Below the pieces are notes generated by a model. The model was not told the origin of the DNA. It saw nothing but the letters and a program-made list of their open reading frames with translations, and ran no database searches. Source: Planctomycetota bacterium (lineage in GTDB: Bacteria > Planctomycetota > UBA8742 > UBA2392). From it: 64,000 nucleotides of DNA. Within the stretch, counting starts at the first letter, position 1; the number at the start of each line of letters is the position of its first letter. Made by a program: the position numbers and the translations under genes. Location: contig JAOSKM010000001.1 in NCBI GenBank assembly GCA_027493625.1, positions 897,489 through 961,488 of the forward strand. The letters run 5' to 3'. Positions 1 to 7,873 of this stretch are shown here, piece by piece.

Positions 1-2
1 CT

Positions 3-212
3 TTCAGCCACAATGACGCCAGCGTGGCGGCACCGTTCAGTCTGCAGCTCGCCGGCAGCGCCCCGGAAGACGTGGTCGGCGGCGGCGACGGCAGCAGCGG
101 GTCCTCGGGCGGTTGTTCCGGCAGCCCCGACGGGCGGGCCGCCTGGCTGCTGCTGCTTCTGTTGCTGGCGGCGGGCGCCGCGGCACGCAGGCTGACGGCA
201 GCGCGCGACTAG
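3..212 (+). CDS. C-terminal end of a surface protein with CTERM-type sorting tail (partial)
   Basis: The reading frame is open at the left edge and ends with TAG at 210-212. About 69 residues are visible. The first part (SHNDASVAAPFSLQLAG) looks like the end of a choice-of-anchor/beta-sandwich repeat. Then comes a Gly/Ser linker, a Cys (SGGCSGSPDG), a hydrophobic stretch AAWLLLLLLLAAGAAA and a basic end (RRLTAARD). This Cys-hydrophobic-Arg layout matches MYXO-CTERM/Synerg-CTERM-like sorting tails, which target proteins for membrane or surface anchoring and processing. The mature protein's function cannot be seen here. A strong terminator follows 15 nt after the stop. Confidence 0.7.
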   Translation, partial: FSHNDASVAAPFSLQLAGSAPEDVVGGGDGSSGSSGGCSGSPDGRAAWLLLLLLLAAGAAARRLTAARD

Positions 213-227
213 TTTCGCATGTCCCAT

Positions 228-265
228 GGCCCCGCGGGTGCTTCGCCCGCGGGGCCTGTTGTTTT
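228..265 (+). terminator. Rho-independent terminator
   Basis: An 11-bp perfect stem (GGCCCCGCGGG / CCCGCGGGGCC) with a 7-nt loop is followed by TGTTGTTTT. It lies just after the stop of the CTERM gene and closes that transcript. Confidence 0.85.
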
Positions 266-454
266 AAGACTCGCGGCCGGGGCGGTTGCCGTCCCGGCCT
301 GCGTTTCGAAGGCGCGTGGTACCTGCGCGCGAAGTGCGGCTGACTCGCCGCGGATCAGGCCCTCGGCCGGCCTTTTTACCGACCGCGCCCGGTGACCGGG
401 CAGGCCTCTGGAATCGATCGCAAGGATCGTCTCGGGTCGCCGGGGTTCGACCCC

Positions 455-528
455 ATTGACCCGTCAATAGCCTAGTGGCCGGTGAAGGAGATGCCTTACG
501 CGGAAAACCGCAAAACTTGACGCGTCAA
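455..528. repeat. Pair of TTGAC-S-CGTCAA palindromes
   Basis: ATTGACCCGTCAAT (455-468) and the perfect palindrome TTGACGCGTCAA (517-528) lie 49 nt apart in the gene-free stretch 266-531. The second ends 3 nt before the stop codon of the minus-strand esterase gene. Possible operator pair or chance; nothing else is recognisable in 266-531. Confidence 0.35.
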
Positions 529-531
529 TGG

Positions 532-1836
532 TCAGTCGGCCTTGCCCAGCGCCTTCAGGAATACCTCGCGGGCCTGCGGGTGGCACGAGATGTGGCCGCC
601 GGGGACGATGTCGCGGGTCACGTTCTCGTAGCCGTTTTCCCTGGCCAGTTTCTCGGCGGCCTCCCACTGCCGGTCCAGCATGCTTTCCTTGTATTGGTCC
701 TTGTCGCCCTGGTAGGCGTGGATGATCAGCGCCTTCTTGGCCTCGGCGTCGCTGCTGATTTCCGCGCGCGTGCCTCCGAAGTTGGCGCAGGCCGGCACGG
801 CCGCCAGCAGCTTGTCCGGGTGGGTGAACACCATGTGCCAGGTCAGGATGCCGCCGCCGCTGAAGCCGGTGATGCAGACCTTCTGCTCGGCGTTGTAGAG
901 CTCCTGCAGGTCCTGGATGATCGCCAGCAGGCCGGGCTCGTCGAAGTTCATGCGGTTCTGGTCGGCCTCGTCGATCACCTCTTTAGGGTACGGGTACTTC
1001 TTGCGCATGCCTTCATCCAGCGCGTTGGTGTTGGTGAAGCCGATCGGGGTAACCACGATGAAGGTGTCATTGGCGTTGCCGCGCGCTCCGTTGCAGGCGC
1101 CCAGGAAGTTGCTGCCCGCGCCCTCCACGGCCACGTACACCGGCCACTTCTTCTCGGCGCTCCAGCCCGTGGGCAGCGACAGGAAGTACTTCATGGTGTG
1201 CGTGCGGCAGGTCTTCATGATTGGCGACTTGGCCGAGATTGCCGCCTCGCACTCCAGCATCGCTTTGGCGCGCGCGGTGTTCTGCTTTTCGTCGTCGAGC
1301 TGGCGGCCCTGCGCGAGATCAAGCAGGCGGTGGGCGGCGGCGTAGTCCTTTTTGCCGTAGGCCGTGCGGTACTCGGTTTCCACGTACTTGTCGGTGGTCT
1401 CGGCGTGCAACTCGTAGGCGCGCACCAGGTACGCGTTGGCCGTCGTCACGTCCTTGTCGCTCTTGAGCTCTCCGAACAGAGCGCAGTAGGACGTGGCCGC
1501 TTTCTTGAGCGTCTTGTCTGCCTTCTTCTCGTACTTGGCGATTGCGGCCGCATCGGTGGTGTCCACCAGGTCGGGCAGCTTCTCCAGCGCCTTGGCGGCC
1601 TTGCGGTCTTCGGGCGTGAGTTGCAGCGCTTCGTTCAGGAAGGTTGTGGCCTTGCCGTTCAGCCCGTTGTCGGCCGCGGCATCGGCCAGTGTGACCAGTT
1701 CCTTGCTGACGGCTTCCTTGAGTTTGGTGACGGCCGCGCTCTGGGCGGTGGCGGCGGGTGGATCGGCGAGGGTGGGCGCCTGCAGGGCGAACGCCAGCAG
1801 CAGCACCGGCAGAATGGCGCGGAACGTGCGATTCAT
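532..1836 (-). CDS. Secreted alpha/beta-hydrolase (PHB-depolymerase/esterase-like) with helical N-terminal region
   Basis: The 434-residue protein starts with a signal peptide (LPVLLLAFALQAPTLA) and is therefore exported. Residues about 30-200 are helical and Lys/Ala-rich, with weak TPR character. The C-terminal half is an alpha/beta-hydrolase: nucleophile elbow GFSGGG with Ser near 322, a probable acid in YQGDKDQ near 378, and the His in GGH at 415. This triad and the PIGF/ANFGG context fit the esterase D/PHB depolymerase-like group that cleaves ester bonds; the substrate is unknown. The gene is monocistronic and divergent from the TPR gene. Confidence 0.75.
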   Translation of the reverse strand: MNRTFRAILPVLLLAFALQAPTLADPPAATAQSAAVTKLKEAVSKELVTLADAAADNGLNGKATTFLNEALQLTPEDRKAAKALEKLPDLVDTTDAAAIAKYEKKADKTLKKAATSYCALFGELKSDKDVTTANAYLVRAYELHAETTDKYVETEYRTAYGKKDYAAAHRLLDLAQGRQLDDEKQNTARAKAMLECEAAISAKSPIMKTCRTHTMKYFLSLPTGWSAEKKWPVYVAVEGAGSNFLGACNGARGNANDTFIVVTPIGFTNTNALDEGMRKKYPYPKEVIDEADQNRMNFDEPGLLAIIQDLQELYNAEQKVCITGFSGGGILTWHMVFTHPDKLLAAVPACANFGGTRAEISSDAEAKKALIIHAYQGDKDQYKESMLDRQWEAAEKLARENGYENVTRDIVPGGHISCHPQAREVFLKALGKAD

Positions 1837-1924
1837 GGATGGTCCCCAAGCGTGTGGCGTCAGCTATTAGTGTAGGAACGAGGTTGCCGCTTACCAGCCG
1901 GCTCGACGCGGGACCCGGGCAAGC

Positions 1925-1930
1925 GATAAT
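1925..1930 (+). promoter_or_regulatory. -10 element placed for a leaderless transcript
   Basis: GATAAT lies 6 nt before the ATG at 1937, so transcription would start at or next to the start codon. No Shine-Dalgarno site is present. Confidence 0.5.
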
Positions 1931-1936
1931 CCCGCC

Positions 1937-3642
1937 ATGGCCTTTGCGGAAGTTGAGTACCTGTTCAGTCACTCCGTCCTGCGCGACGCTGCCTATGAGC
2001 TGCAGTCCGTGCCCGAGCGTGCGGGGTTGCACGCCCTCGCGCTTGAGGTCATGGAAGAGATGTTTCCGCGCGCCGAGCGCGGCACCATCGCGCGCGCCAT
2101 CGCGCGGCACGCGGCCGAGGCTTTCCGCGGCGGCACCCTGCCCCCGGCCGCACCCGGCAAGGACGTGCTGGCGCTGGCCGAGTTGCGTGCCCTGCGCGCG
2201 GCCGCCGAAAAGGCCGACGCCAACTACGACGTGCGCGAATCTTCCGAACTCTGGCAGCGCGTGGCCGACCACGAGCTGATCGAGCAGCACGAGCGCTTTG
2301 ACGCCCTGATGCGCGCCGCCGAGGCCCTGCGCCACGCCGGCCGCCTGCAGGAGGCTCGCGCGCGCGTGAACGAGGCGCGGCCACTTGCCCCCAGCGACGC
2401 CGACTACATGCGCTGCCTGCTCGCCCACGCCAGCCAGCTGCGCCTGACGGGCGAGCTGAAAGAAGCCGAAGACCGCGCGCGCCTGGCGCTCCGCTCTGCG
2501 GAAACCGACGGCCAGCGCGCCGACGCCACGGGCATCCTGGCCCACGTGCTGCGGGACGGCGGCCGTGGCGACGAGGCCGAGCAGCTGTTCCGCGAATCCA
2601 TGGAGCTGCACCGCCAGGCGGGTGACGAGCTGTCCGAGGCCAAGATCGCCGGCAGCCTCGCGGCATTCCTCAGCGAGCGCGGCCGCAACGACGAAGCCGG
2701 GCAGCTGTATCGCCGCGCGTTCCAGATTCACCAGGCCGCCGGCGACCCGCGCGGAGAGGCGATCTATTGCGGCAACCTGGGCATTCTGATGACCGAGGCC
2801 GGCCGCTACGCCGAGGCCGAGCAGTTCTACCAGGCCGCGCTGGCGACCCACCGGCTGCTGGGCAACCGCACGGACGAGGCGATCGTGAGCGGCAACTACG
2901 CGATTCTGCTGAAGGCCCGCGGCCGCGCCAGGACGCCGAGCTGCACTACCGCCGCGCCATCAACGTACTTCGTGAGCAAGGCAACCGGCCCATGGAGGCC
3001 CGCTACCTTGGCAACCTGGCCAACTTGCTGGACGACACCGGGCGCACGGTGCAGGCCGTGGGTATGTACGAGATGGCGCTCGACATCCTGCGCGGTCTAG
3101 GGCAGCCGCGGCTGCTGGGCATGTGCCTGGGCAACCTGGGGCTGGCGCGCCAGAAGCTGGGGCGCATTGACGAGGCCTATACCGCGTTCAGCGAAGGCAT
3201 TGAGCTGCTGATCGAGCAGCAGGCGCGCCTGCCGGCGGGCGCGTTTTTGGCCCTGCGCGGCGAGCTGCAGCTGCTGCTGGGCGAGGAAGGCGGTGCGGAA
3301 GGCGACCTGCTGGAGTCCGAAGCGCTGCTGAAGGGCGAGCAGGCTCGCGGCTTCCGGCTGCAGTTCCTGCTGCCTTTGCGTGTGCGCCTGCACGCCCATC
3401 GCGGCGAGCTGGAGCAGGCCGAGCTGGCGTTGAAGCAGGCGCGTGAAACGGCGGCCGGCCTGGACCCGCAGTCAGGGCAGGCCCGCGCGCTCGATACCTG
3501 CGAAGGGCTGATCCAGGCCGCGCAACGGGGCGAGCTGATCAACGGCCACCGCGCGTCAGACCTGCCCAAGGAACTGCGCCGCGCGGCCGCCCGGCGCCTG
3601 CACAAGTCCGCGCCGGAAACGGCAACGGCGCTGGAGGCCTAG
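1937..3642 (+). CDS. TPR-repeat protein with STAND-ATPase-like N-terminal remnant (frameshifted)
   Basis: Two overlapping frames make one protein of about 568 residues. The first frame runs well to about 2930 (NYAILLKARGR) and the second continues at QDAELHYRRAINV, so one base appears to be missing near 2925-2935. From residue about 100 onward there are tandem TPR units (for example GNLGILMTEAGRYAEAEQFY and GNLANLLDDTGRTVQAVGMY). The extreme N-terminus (EYLFSHSVLRDAAYEL) matches the segment that usually closes the ATPase domain of large AAA/STAND or adenylate-cyclase TPR regulators, but no ATPase domain lies upstream: an in-frame stop is at 1868. The gene may be an N-terminally truncated relic or a stand-alone TPR protein. 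It converges on the next gene with overlapping stops. Confidence 0.6.
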
Positions 3643-4937
3643 GCCGCCTTGCCGCGCAGCAGCCAGCTGAGGAAGTCGTTGTTGTCGAAGCTGCCTTTAT
3701 CATCCGCGAAGCGCACGAAGGTGAGCCCCAGCTTCCTTGACACGTAAAGACGCTGCTTGCCCTTGCCCGCGGCGAACACCAGGTCGGCGGGCAGCCAGTC
3801 CGGCGCCTTGTCGGCCTTGCGGCCCTTGCCGTCCTTCGCGCCACCTTCGTCGGCGTCGTCGCTGTCGCCGCCCCCCAGCCACCAGGTCAGGCCGTAGCCG
3901 GGGTTGCACTTGCTGGGCTTGAAGCATTCGTCCATCAGCTCGGTTTTCAGCAACTGCTTCTCCCCCACCTTGCCGCCCAGGCGCACGAACTCGCCGAACT
4001 TGGCCCATTCGCTTGCCACCACGTACACGCCGTGGGGTGTGGCCGGGTTGCCGGCCGCGTCGGTGCGCCAGGTCTGCTTGATGCCGATTTCGTCGCCGAT
4101 GCGGTGCATGAAGTAGCCGGTGAGGTTCATGTCTTTGAACTTCTCGCTGGCGGCCAGCTTGCGGCGCATGAACTCGCCCCACGCGAAGTACTGGGCGGGG
4201 CCGTACTCGAACCTGGCGCCCGGCTCGTGTTTGCACTTCAGGTTGATAGCGTAGGCGTACTTGTTTTCCGTAGCGGGGCCCTGCAGGGCGTCCTGCTCAG
4301 GCGGCAGCCCGGCGCACAGGCTGAGCAGCATACGCACGGTGATCTTGCTGCGCTTCGGGTCATCTTTCCATTCGGTGATGGTCTCGCAGATCCGCTCATC
4401 CCAGCTGATCAGTTCGTCCTGCACCGCCATGGCCGCGATGATACCGCTGTAGCTCTTCGTCCCGCTGGCGAGCTGGTGCTCGCGCTCTTTGCTGTACCCG
4501 TTGTCGTAGGCCTCGAACAGCAGCTTGCCGTCCTTCATGATGTAGAGCGCTTCGCCGTTGGTCGCCTTGTGGTAGTCGTGCGCGGCCTGCAGGTACCAGC
4601 CGCTGGCTTCGTCGGCCTCGTACTTCTCTTTCATGGCGCCGGCGACTTTGCCCTTGCCGCGCTTCTCGGTGGCGCCTTTCAGCTCGGCGGCTGCCTTGGC
4701 GGCTTCGTTCAGCTCAGCGCCGGACAGGAAGCCGTCTTTGTCGGCGTCGTTGCGTATGTAGAGCTTGCGGCCGCGCTCGGGCAGTTCGGCTTCGCTGAGC
4801 TTGCCGTCGCCGTCCTTGTCGAACTGTTCGAGAGCCGCCTTGGCGTCTTCGCTCAGCTCAATGGGTTTTTCGGCTTCCTGTGCGACAATCAGGCCGGTGA
4901 AGGCCGCAACCATCAGCAGGGCAAGCAGGCTACGCAT
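3639..4937 (-). CDS. Secreted EF-hand protein fused to a beta-lactamase-like serine hydrolase
   Basis: Start is taken at ATG 4937, preceded by GGGAG 8 nt upstream; an in-frame TTG lies at 4949. The protein has 432 residues: signal peptide (1-19), two canonical EF-hand loops (40-51 and 64-75, DxDxDG...E) and a class C beta-lactamase/esterase-type domain. The hydrolase has the SxxK motif as SGTK in LASGTKSYSG and a Tyr in FEYGPAQYF at the position of YxN (Asn replaced by Pro). Members hydrolyse beta-lactams, esters or D-peptides; the substrate is not predictable. Calcium binding through the EF-hands is expected. An acidic Asp/Gly/Lys-rich insertion lies near the C-terminus. Confidence 0.75.
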   Translation of the reverse strand: MRSLLALLMVAAFTGLIVAQEAEKPIELSEDAKAALEQFDKDGDGKLSEAELPERGRKLYIRNDADKDGFLSGAELNEAAKAAAELKGATEKRGKGKVAGAMKEKYEADEASGWYLQAAHDYHKATNGEALYIMKDGKLLFEAYDNGYSKEREHQLASGTKSYSGIIAAMAVQDELISWDERICETITEWKDDPKRSKITVRMLLSLCAGLPPEQDALQGPATENKYAYAINLKCKHEPGARFEYGPAQYFAWGEFMRRKLAASEKFKDMNLTGYFMHRIGDEIGIKQTWRTDAAGNPATPHGVYVVASEWAKFGEFVRLGGKVGEKQLLKTELMDECFKPSKCNPGYGLTWWLGGGDSDDADEGGAKDGKGRKADKAPDWLPADLVFAAGKGKQRLYVSRKLGLTFVRFADDKGSFDNNDFLSWLLRGKAA

Positions 4938-4991
4938 GGGCGCTCCCAAGAGGTACGCAGATGAAACCCGCGTTGCGCCTTTCGGTAGCGG

Positions 4992-5382
4992 CTACTTTTC
5001 GGACTTCACAGTGTCCAGCTTCACGGCAAGGGCGTCCAGCTTGTCGGCAATAGCACGGCGATCCGCTGGCTGGTACTCAGCTGCGCGCAGCGACTCGGTC
5101 GTGTTCGGTGCGGTGCCTTGCGGCGTCAGGCTGCTGCGAGGTGCGATGGTGCCGCCGGGAATGGGCTCGGGTGCCGGCGCGCTTTCGCCGCGCAGGCTGC
5201 CGGCGACCTCGCGCAGGGTCTGGCCGGCTTCGCTGAGGGCCTCGCGCATGATGCCCTGTTCGTCTTTGAGTTCTTTTAATCTGCTGGTATGCGGGCTGCA
5301 CCACCTGCGTCCACAGGCCGCCGATGCCCAAGGTTGAGCCGAGCACCAGGCCGATCAGGAAAATCGTGATTGAGGAACGCAT
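4992..5382 (-). CDS. Small membrane-anchored protein (frameshifted)
   Basis: The start ATG at 5382 is preceded by GGAG. The N-terminus is one membrane segment (SITIFLIGLVLGSTLGIGGL) followed by TQVVQPAYQQIK. At AAAA near 5267 the frame must shift by +1 to continue as ELKDEQGIMREALSEAG and end at 4992, so one extra A is likely. The restored protein has about 130 residues: N-terminal anchor, a coiled-coil-like stretch, a Pro/Gly linker, and a second helix ending in KLDALAVKLDTVKSEK. Family and function are not recognised. Confidence 0.55.
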
Positions 5383-5614
5383 GGTCGTCTCCGCGCGAGT
5401 GCCGTCTTCAGTGTAACGAACACGGCGCACCTCGTGTGATGCCGGATTTCCGGCAATGAATCAACAATCACTTAACAGCGGCCCTGCGGATTCGATTGCC
5501 CGTTGGGTCACTATTCCGTGGCTTGTCAGGCGGGGAAGTGTCAGTATTACGGCGCTTCCATCACACCGGGCAGTGTGCAGGGCAGCCAGCATTACCCAAC
5601 GAAAGGATTCGCCC

Positions 5615-7189
5615 GTGCGAGTCATTCTGGTTCACGTCCGTGATCCCCAATTTTATGCGCTTCAGCAGGGCCATCGCGGCCCCACCGGCAACATCCAGGT
5701 CATGGGCTTCCCGCCCATCGGCATCATGAGCCTCTCGGCCGTGCTCAAACGGGCCGGCCACGAGTGCATCATGTTCGACCAGGCCAACCCGGAAACGCCG
5801 AACGAGAAGATCATCGAGGCAATCAAAGAGCAGAAGCCGGACCTGATCGGCCTCAGCTTCTTGAGCACCACCAGCTACCCGTACGCCAAGATCCTGGCCC
5901 GCGCGATCCGCGCCGAAGTGCCGGACGCCAAGCTGGCCTTCGGCGGCGTGTTCGCCTCGCTGAACGCTCTGCAGGTCAAGGAACAGTGCCCCTACGTAGA
6001 CTTCGTGTGCCGCGGCGACGGCGAGCAGTTGATTCTGGACCTGCTGGACAACCTGCAGGACCCCAGCGGCGTGCAGGGCCTGACCTGGGCCAAGGACGGC
6101 AAGATCGTCCACAACCCGGACCGCAAGCTGGAGCGCGAACTGGACCAGTGGCCGGTACCGGACCGCGAAAGCCTGAAACTGGACTTCGTGGAGTCCATGC
6201 CGCTGGACGTGCCTGTGGTGCTGTCGCGCGAGAAGTTCACCACCATGCAGACCAGCCGCGGCTGCCCGTGGCCGTGCATCTTCTGCGACATCCCGATCTT
6301 CAACGAGGGCAAGTGGCGCTACCGCAGTGCGGAAAGCGTGATCGAGGAATTCAAGGTGCTGCAGAAGCAGGGATACGGCAGCGTCTACTTCGTGGACGAT
6401 CACTTCCTGCTGCAGCCAAAGCGCATCGAGGCGATCTGCGAGGGCATCATCCGCGAGGGCATCACCATCAAGTGGGGCGTGGAAGGCCGCGTGGACAGCG
6501 TGGTGCAGTCCCTGTTCCCGCTGATGGCCAAGGCCAACTGCCGCATCGTGATGTTCGGTATCGAAAGCGGCAGCCAGAAGATCCTCGACCGCCTGCGCAA
6601 GCAGCAGACGCTGGAGCAGATCGAGATCGCCGTGAAGAACGCCAAGAAGGCGGGCATTGAGATCGTGCACGGCTTCTTCGTGGTCGGCAGCCCCGACGAG
6701 AACGAAGACGACATGAAGAAGACCTTCAAGTTCGCCGCCCGCCTGCCGCTGGACACCTTCGGTTTCAACCGGCTGTGCGTCTACCGCGGCACGCCGCTGT
6801 GGCATGAGTACGTGGCGCGCGGCCTCGTTAACGACACCGACGACTGGTACAAGTACTTCAAGTGCAGCGAGATCGACCCGACCTGCATGAAGGGCCCGGA
6901 CATCAACAGCGCCCGCGCCAAGGGCCTGCGCAGCCTGTTCTTCCGCAAGCTGTTCCTGCACCCGTGGCAGACCTTCACGCTGCTGCGCCGCTTCCTGCGC
7001 TACATGCCGGCCAAGGACATCTACACGTTGCTCAGCAAGCCGTTCAGGGGCAAGAAGTCCGGCGCCACCCGCGCCGAGGTGCTGTCACGCGCGGTTGAGC
7101 ACCAGGACATGAAGACCAACGCCGCGGACCTCACCAAGGTAAGCGACGAAGAGCTAGAGGCCAAGCTGCAACAGACCGCCAACAAGTAG
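5615..7189 (+). CDS. B12-binding-domain radical SAM protein
   Basis: Start is GTG 5615, chosen because AAAGGA lies 7 nt upstream (5602-5607) and because upstream in-frame codons look non-coding. The 524-residue protein has an N-terminal cobalamin-binding fold (residues 1-165; PPIGIMSLSAVLKRAGHE, LIGLSFLSTTSY) followed by a radical SAM barrel with the cluster motif RGCPWPCIFC (CX3CX2C). ESGSQKILDRL and VHGFFVVGSP match SAM-binding and barrel strands of the family. These enzymes use a 4Fe-4S cluster, SAM and usually cobalamin for methylation or rearrangement, often in lipid or natural-product pathways. The gene stands alone, so the substrate is unknown. Confidence 0.85.
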   Translation: MRVILVHVRDPQFYALQQGHRGPTGNIQVMGFPPIGIMSLSAVLKRAGHECIMFDQANPETPNEKIIEAIKEQKPDLIGLSFLSTTSYPYAKILARAIRAEVPDAKLAFGGVFASLNALQVKEQCPYVDFVCRGDGEQLILDLLDNLQDPSGVQGLTWAKDGKIVHNPDRKLERELDQWPVPDRESLKLDFVESMPLDVPVVLSREKFTTMQTSRGCPWPCIFCDIPIFNEGKWRYRSAESVIEEFKVLQKQGYGSVYFVDDHFLLQPKRIEAICEGIIREGITIKWGVEGRVDSVVQSLFPLMAKANCRIVMFGIESGSQKILDRLRKQQTLEQIEIAVKNAKKAGIEIVHGFFVVGSPDENEDDMKKTFKFAARLPLDTFGFNRLCVYRGTPLWHEYVARGLVNDTDDWYKYFKCSEIDPTCMKGPDINSARAKGLRSLFFRKLFLHPWQTFTLLRRFLRYMPAKDIYTLLSKPFRGKKSGATRAEVLSRAVEHQDMKTNAADLTKVSDEELEAKLQQTANK

Positions 7190-7207
7190 CTTCACGCACC
7201 CCTGTTC

Positions 7208-7238
7208 AAAGAGTCCCCGATGGGGGCTCTTTGCTTTT
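7208..7238. terminator. Bidirectional terminator hairpin
   Basis: AAAGAGTCCCC (7208-7218) pairs with GGGGGCTCTTT (7222-7232), followed by TGCTTTTC on the plus strand and preceded by a run that gives T's on the minus strand. It sits between the converging radical SAM gene and the vgrG partner gene. Confidence 0.75.
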
Positions 7239-7873
7239 CAGGAGCGCGTGCGATCGCGATTAGTAGCTGCTGGGGGCAGCTTGCCCAACTCGGTTTCGAG
7301 TGTCTTCTGCAGATCGGCGATCGCCTGTTCCAGGTCGGATACCGTTGGCTCAGCCTGCGCCGCCTCGCCGGTTGGGGGCGCCTCGCCCCCTGCCATCTCG
7401 GCGGCTTCCGGCGTCTTGAATTGCTCGAGCTTGGCTTCCAGCTCTTTCTGCATCTCCTCAACCTTCTTCTCCAGCGCGGCGACCATCTGCTCCGGTGTTT
7501 CGCCCTCGGGCGCCGGCGCCGGTGCGGCCGACGCGGGCTCGAACGGCTTCACGATCGAGTCGATCAGCTCTTTGCGTTCGGCCTCTGAAATCGGCAGCGC
7601 CGCGAACGCGGCCTCGAGCGCGGGCGTCATCTTCGTCAGGTCAGGCATTTCACCGGGCTTCTCAGCCTCGGGCGTCGCGAGGTAGCCCTTCAGGAACTCG
7701 AAGAACCACATGGCGTATTCGGGCGCGTAGGTGGTGGCCAGCAGCGCCAGGCCGTCGGGCGCGGACATCGGCGCCTTTCCCAGCGCCTGGGCCGTCAGCG
7801 TCTCCATGCTGATGCCCTTGCCGGCCAGCTCTTTGCCCACGTCGCGCAGGATTTCGCCGATCGGGTCCGTCAT
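7238..7873 (-). CDS. VgrG-coupled protein of unknown function
   Basis: The ATG at 7873 shares its A with the TGA of vgrG (TGATG), indicating translational coupling; an in-frame GTG at 7876 is an alternative. The 211-residue protein is acidic. Residues 1-110 form a helical domain (ISMETLTAQALGKAPMSAPD, YAPEYAMWFFEFLKGYL), then a Pro/Ala-rich linker, a coiled coil (VAALEKKVEEMQKELEAKLE), a second linker and a last helical segment. No signal peptide or known effector motif is visible. Its position directly after a spike gene suggests a chaperone/adaptor or cargo of the spike; this is inference from context. Confidence 0.55.
   Translation of the reverse strand: MTDPIGEILRDVGKELAGKGISMETLTAQALGKAPMSAPDGLALLATTYAPEYAMWFFEFLKGYLATPEAEKPGEMPDLTKMTPALEAAFAALPISEAERKELIDSIVKPFEPASAAPAPAPEGETPEQMVAALEKKVEEMQKELEAKLEQFKTPEAAEMAGGEAPPTGEAAQAEPTVSDLEQAIADLQKTLETELGKLPPAATNRDRTRS

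Noticed and set aside
475-1875. 466-codon open frame on the plus strand over the esterase gene
   Set aside because: High-GC antisense shadow. The minus-strand frame has a signal peptide and hydrolase motifs; the plus frame has none.
1319-2851. 510-codon minus-strand open frame
   Set aside because: Antisense shadow spanning two real genes and their divergent promoter region; composition is not protein-like.
5456-5614. Extended N-terminus of the radical SAM protein
   Set aside because: The 53 codons before GTG 5615 show no family similarity, and a good Shine-Dalgarno site precedes GTG 5615.
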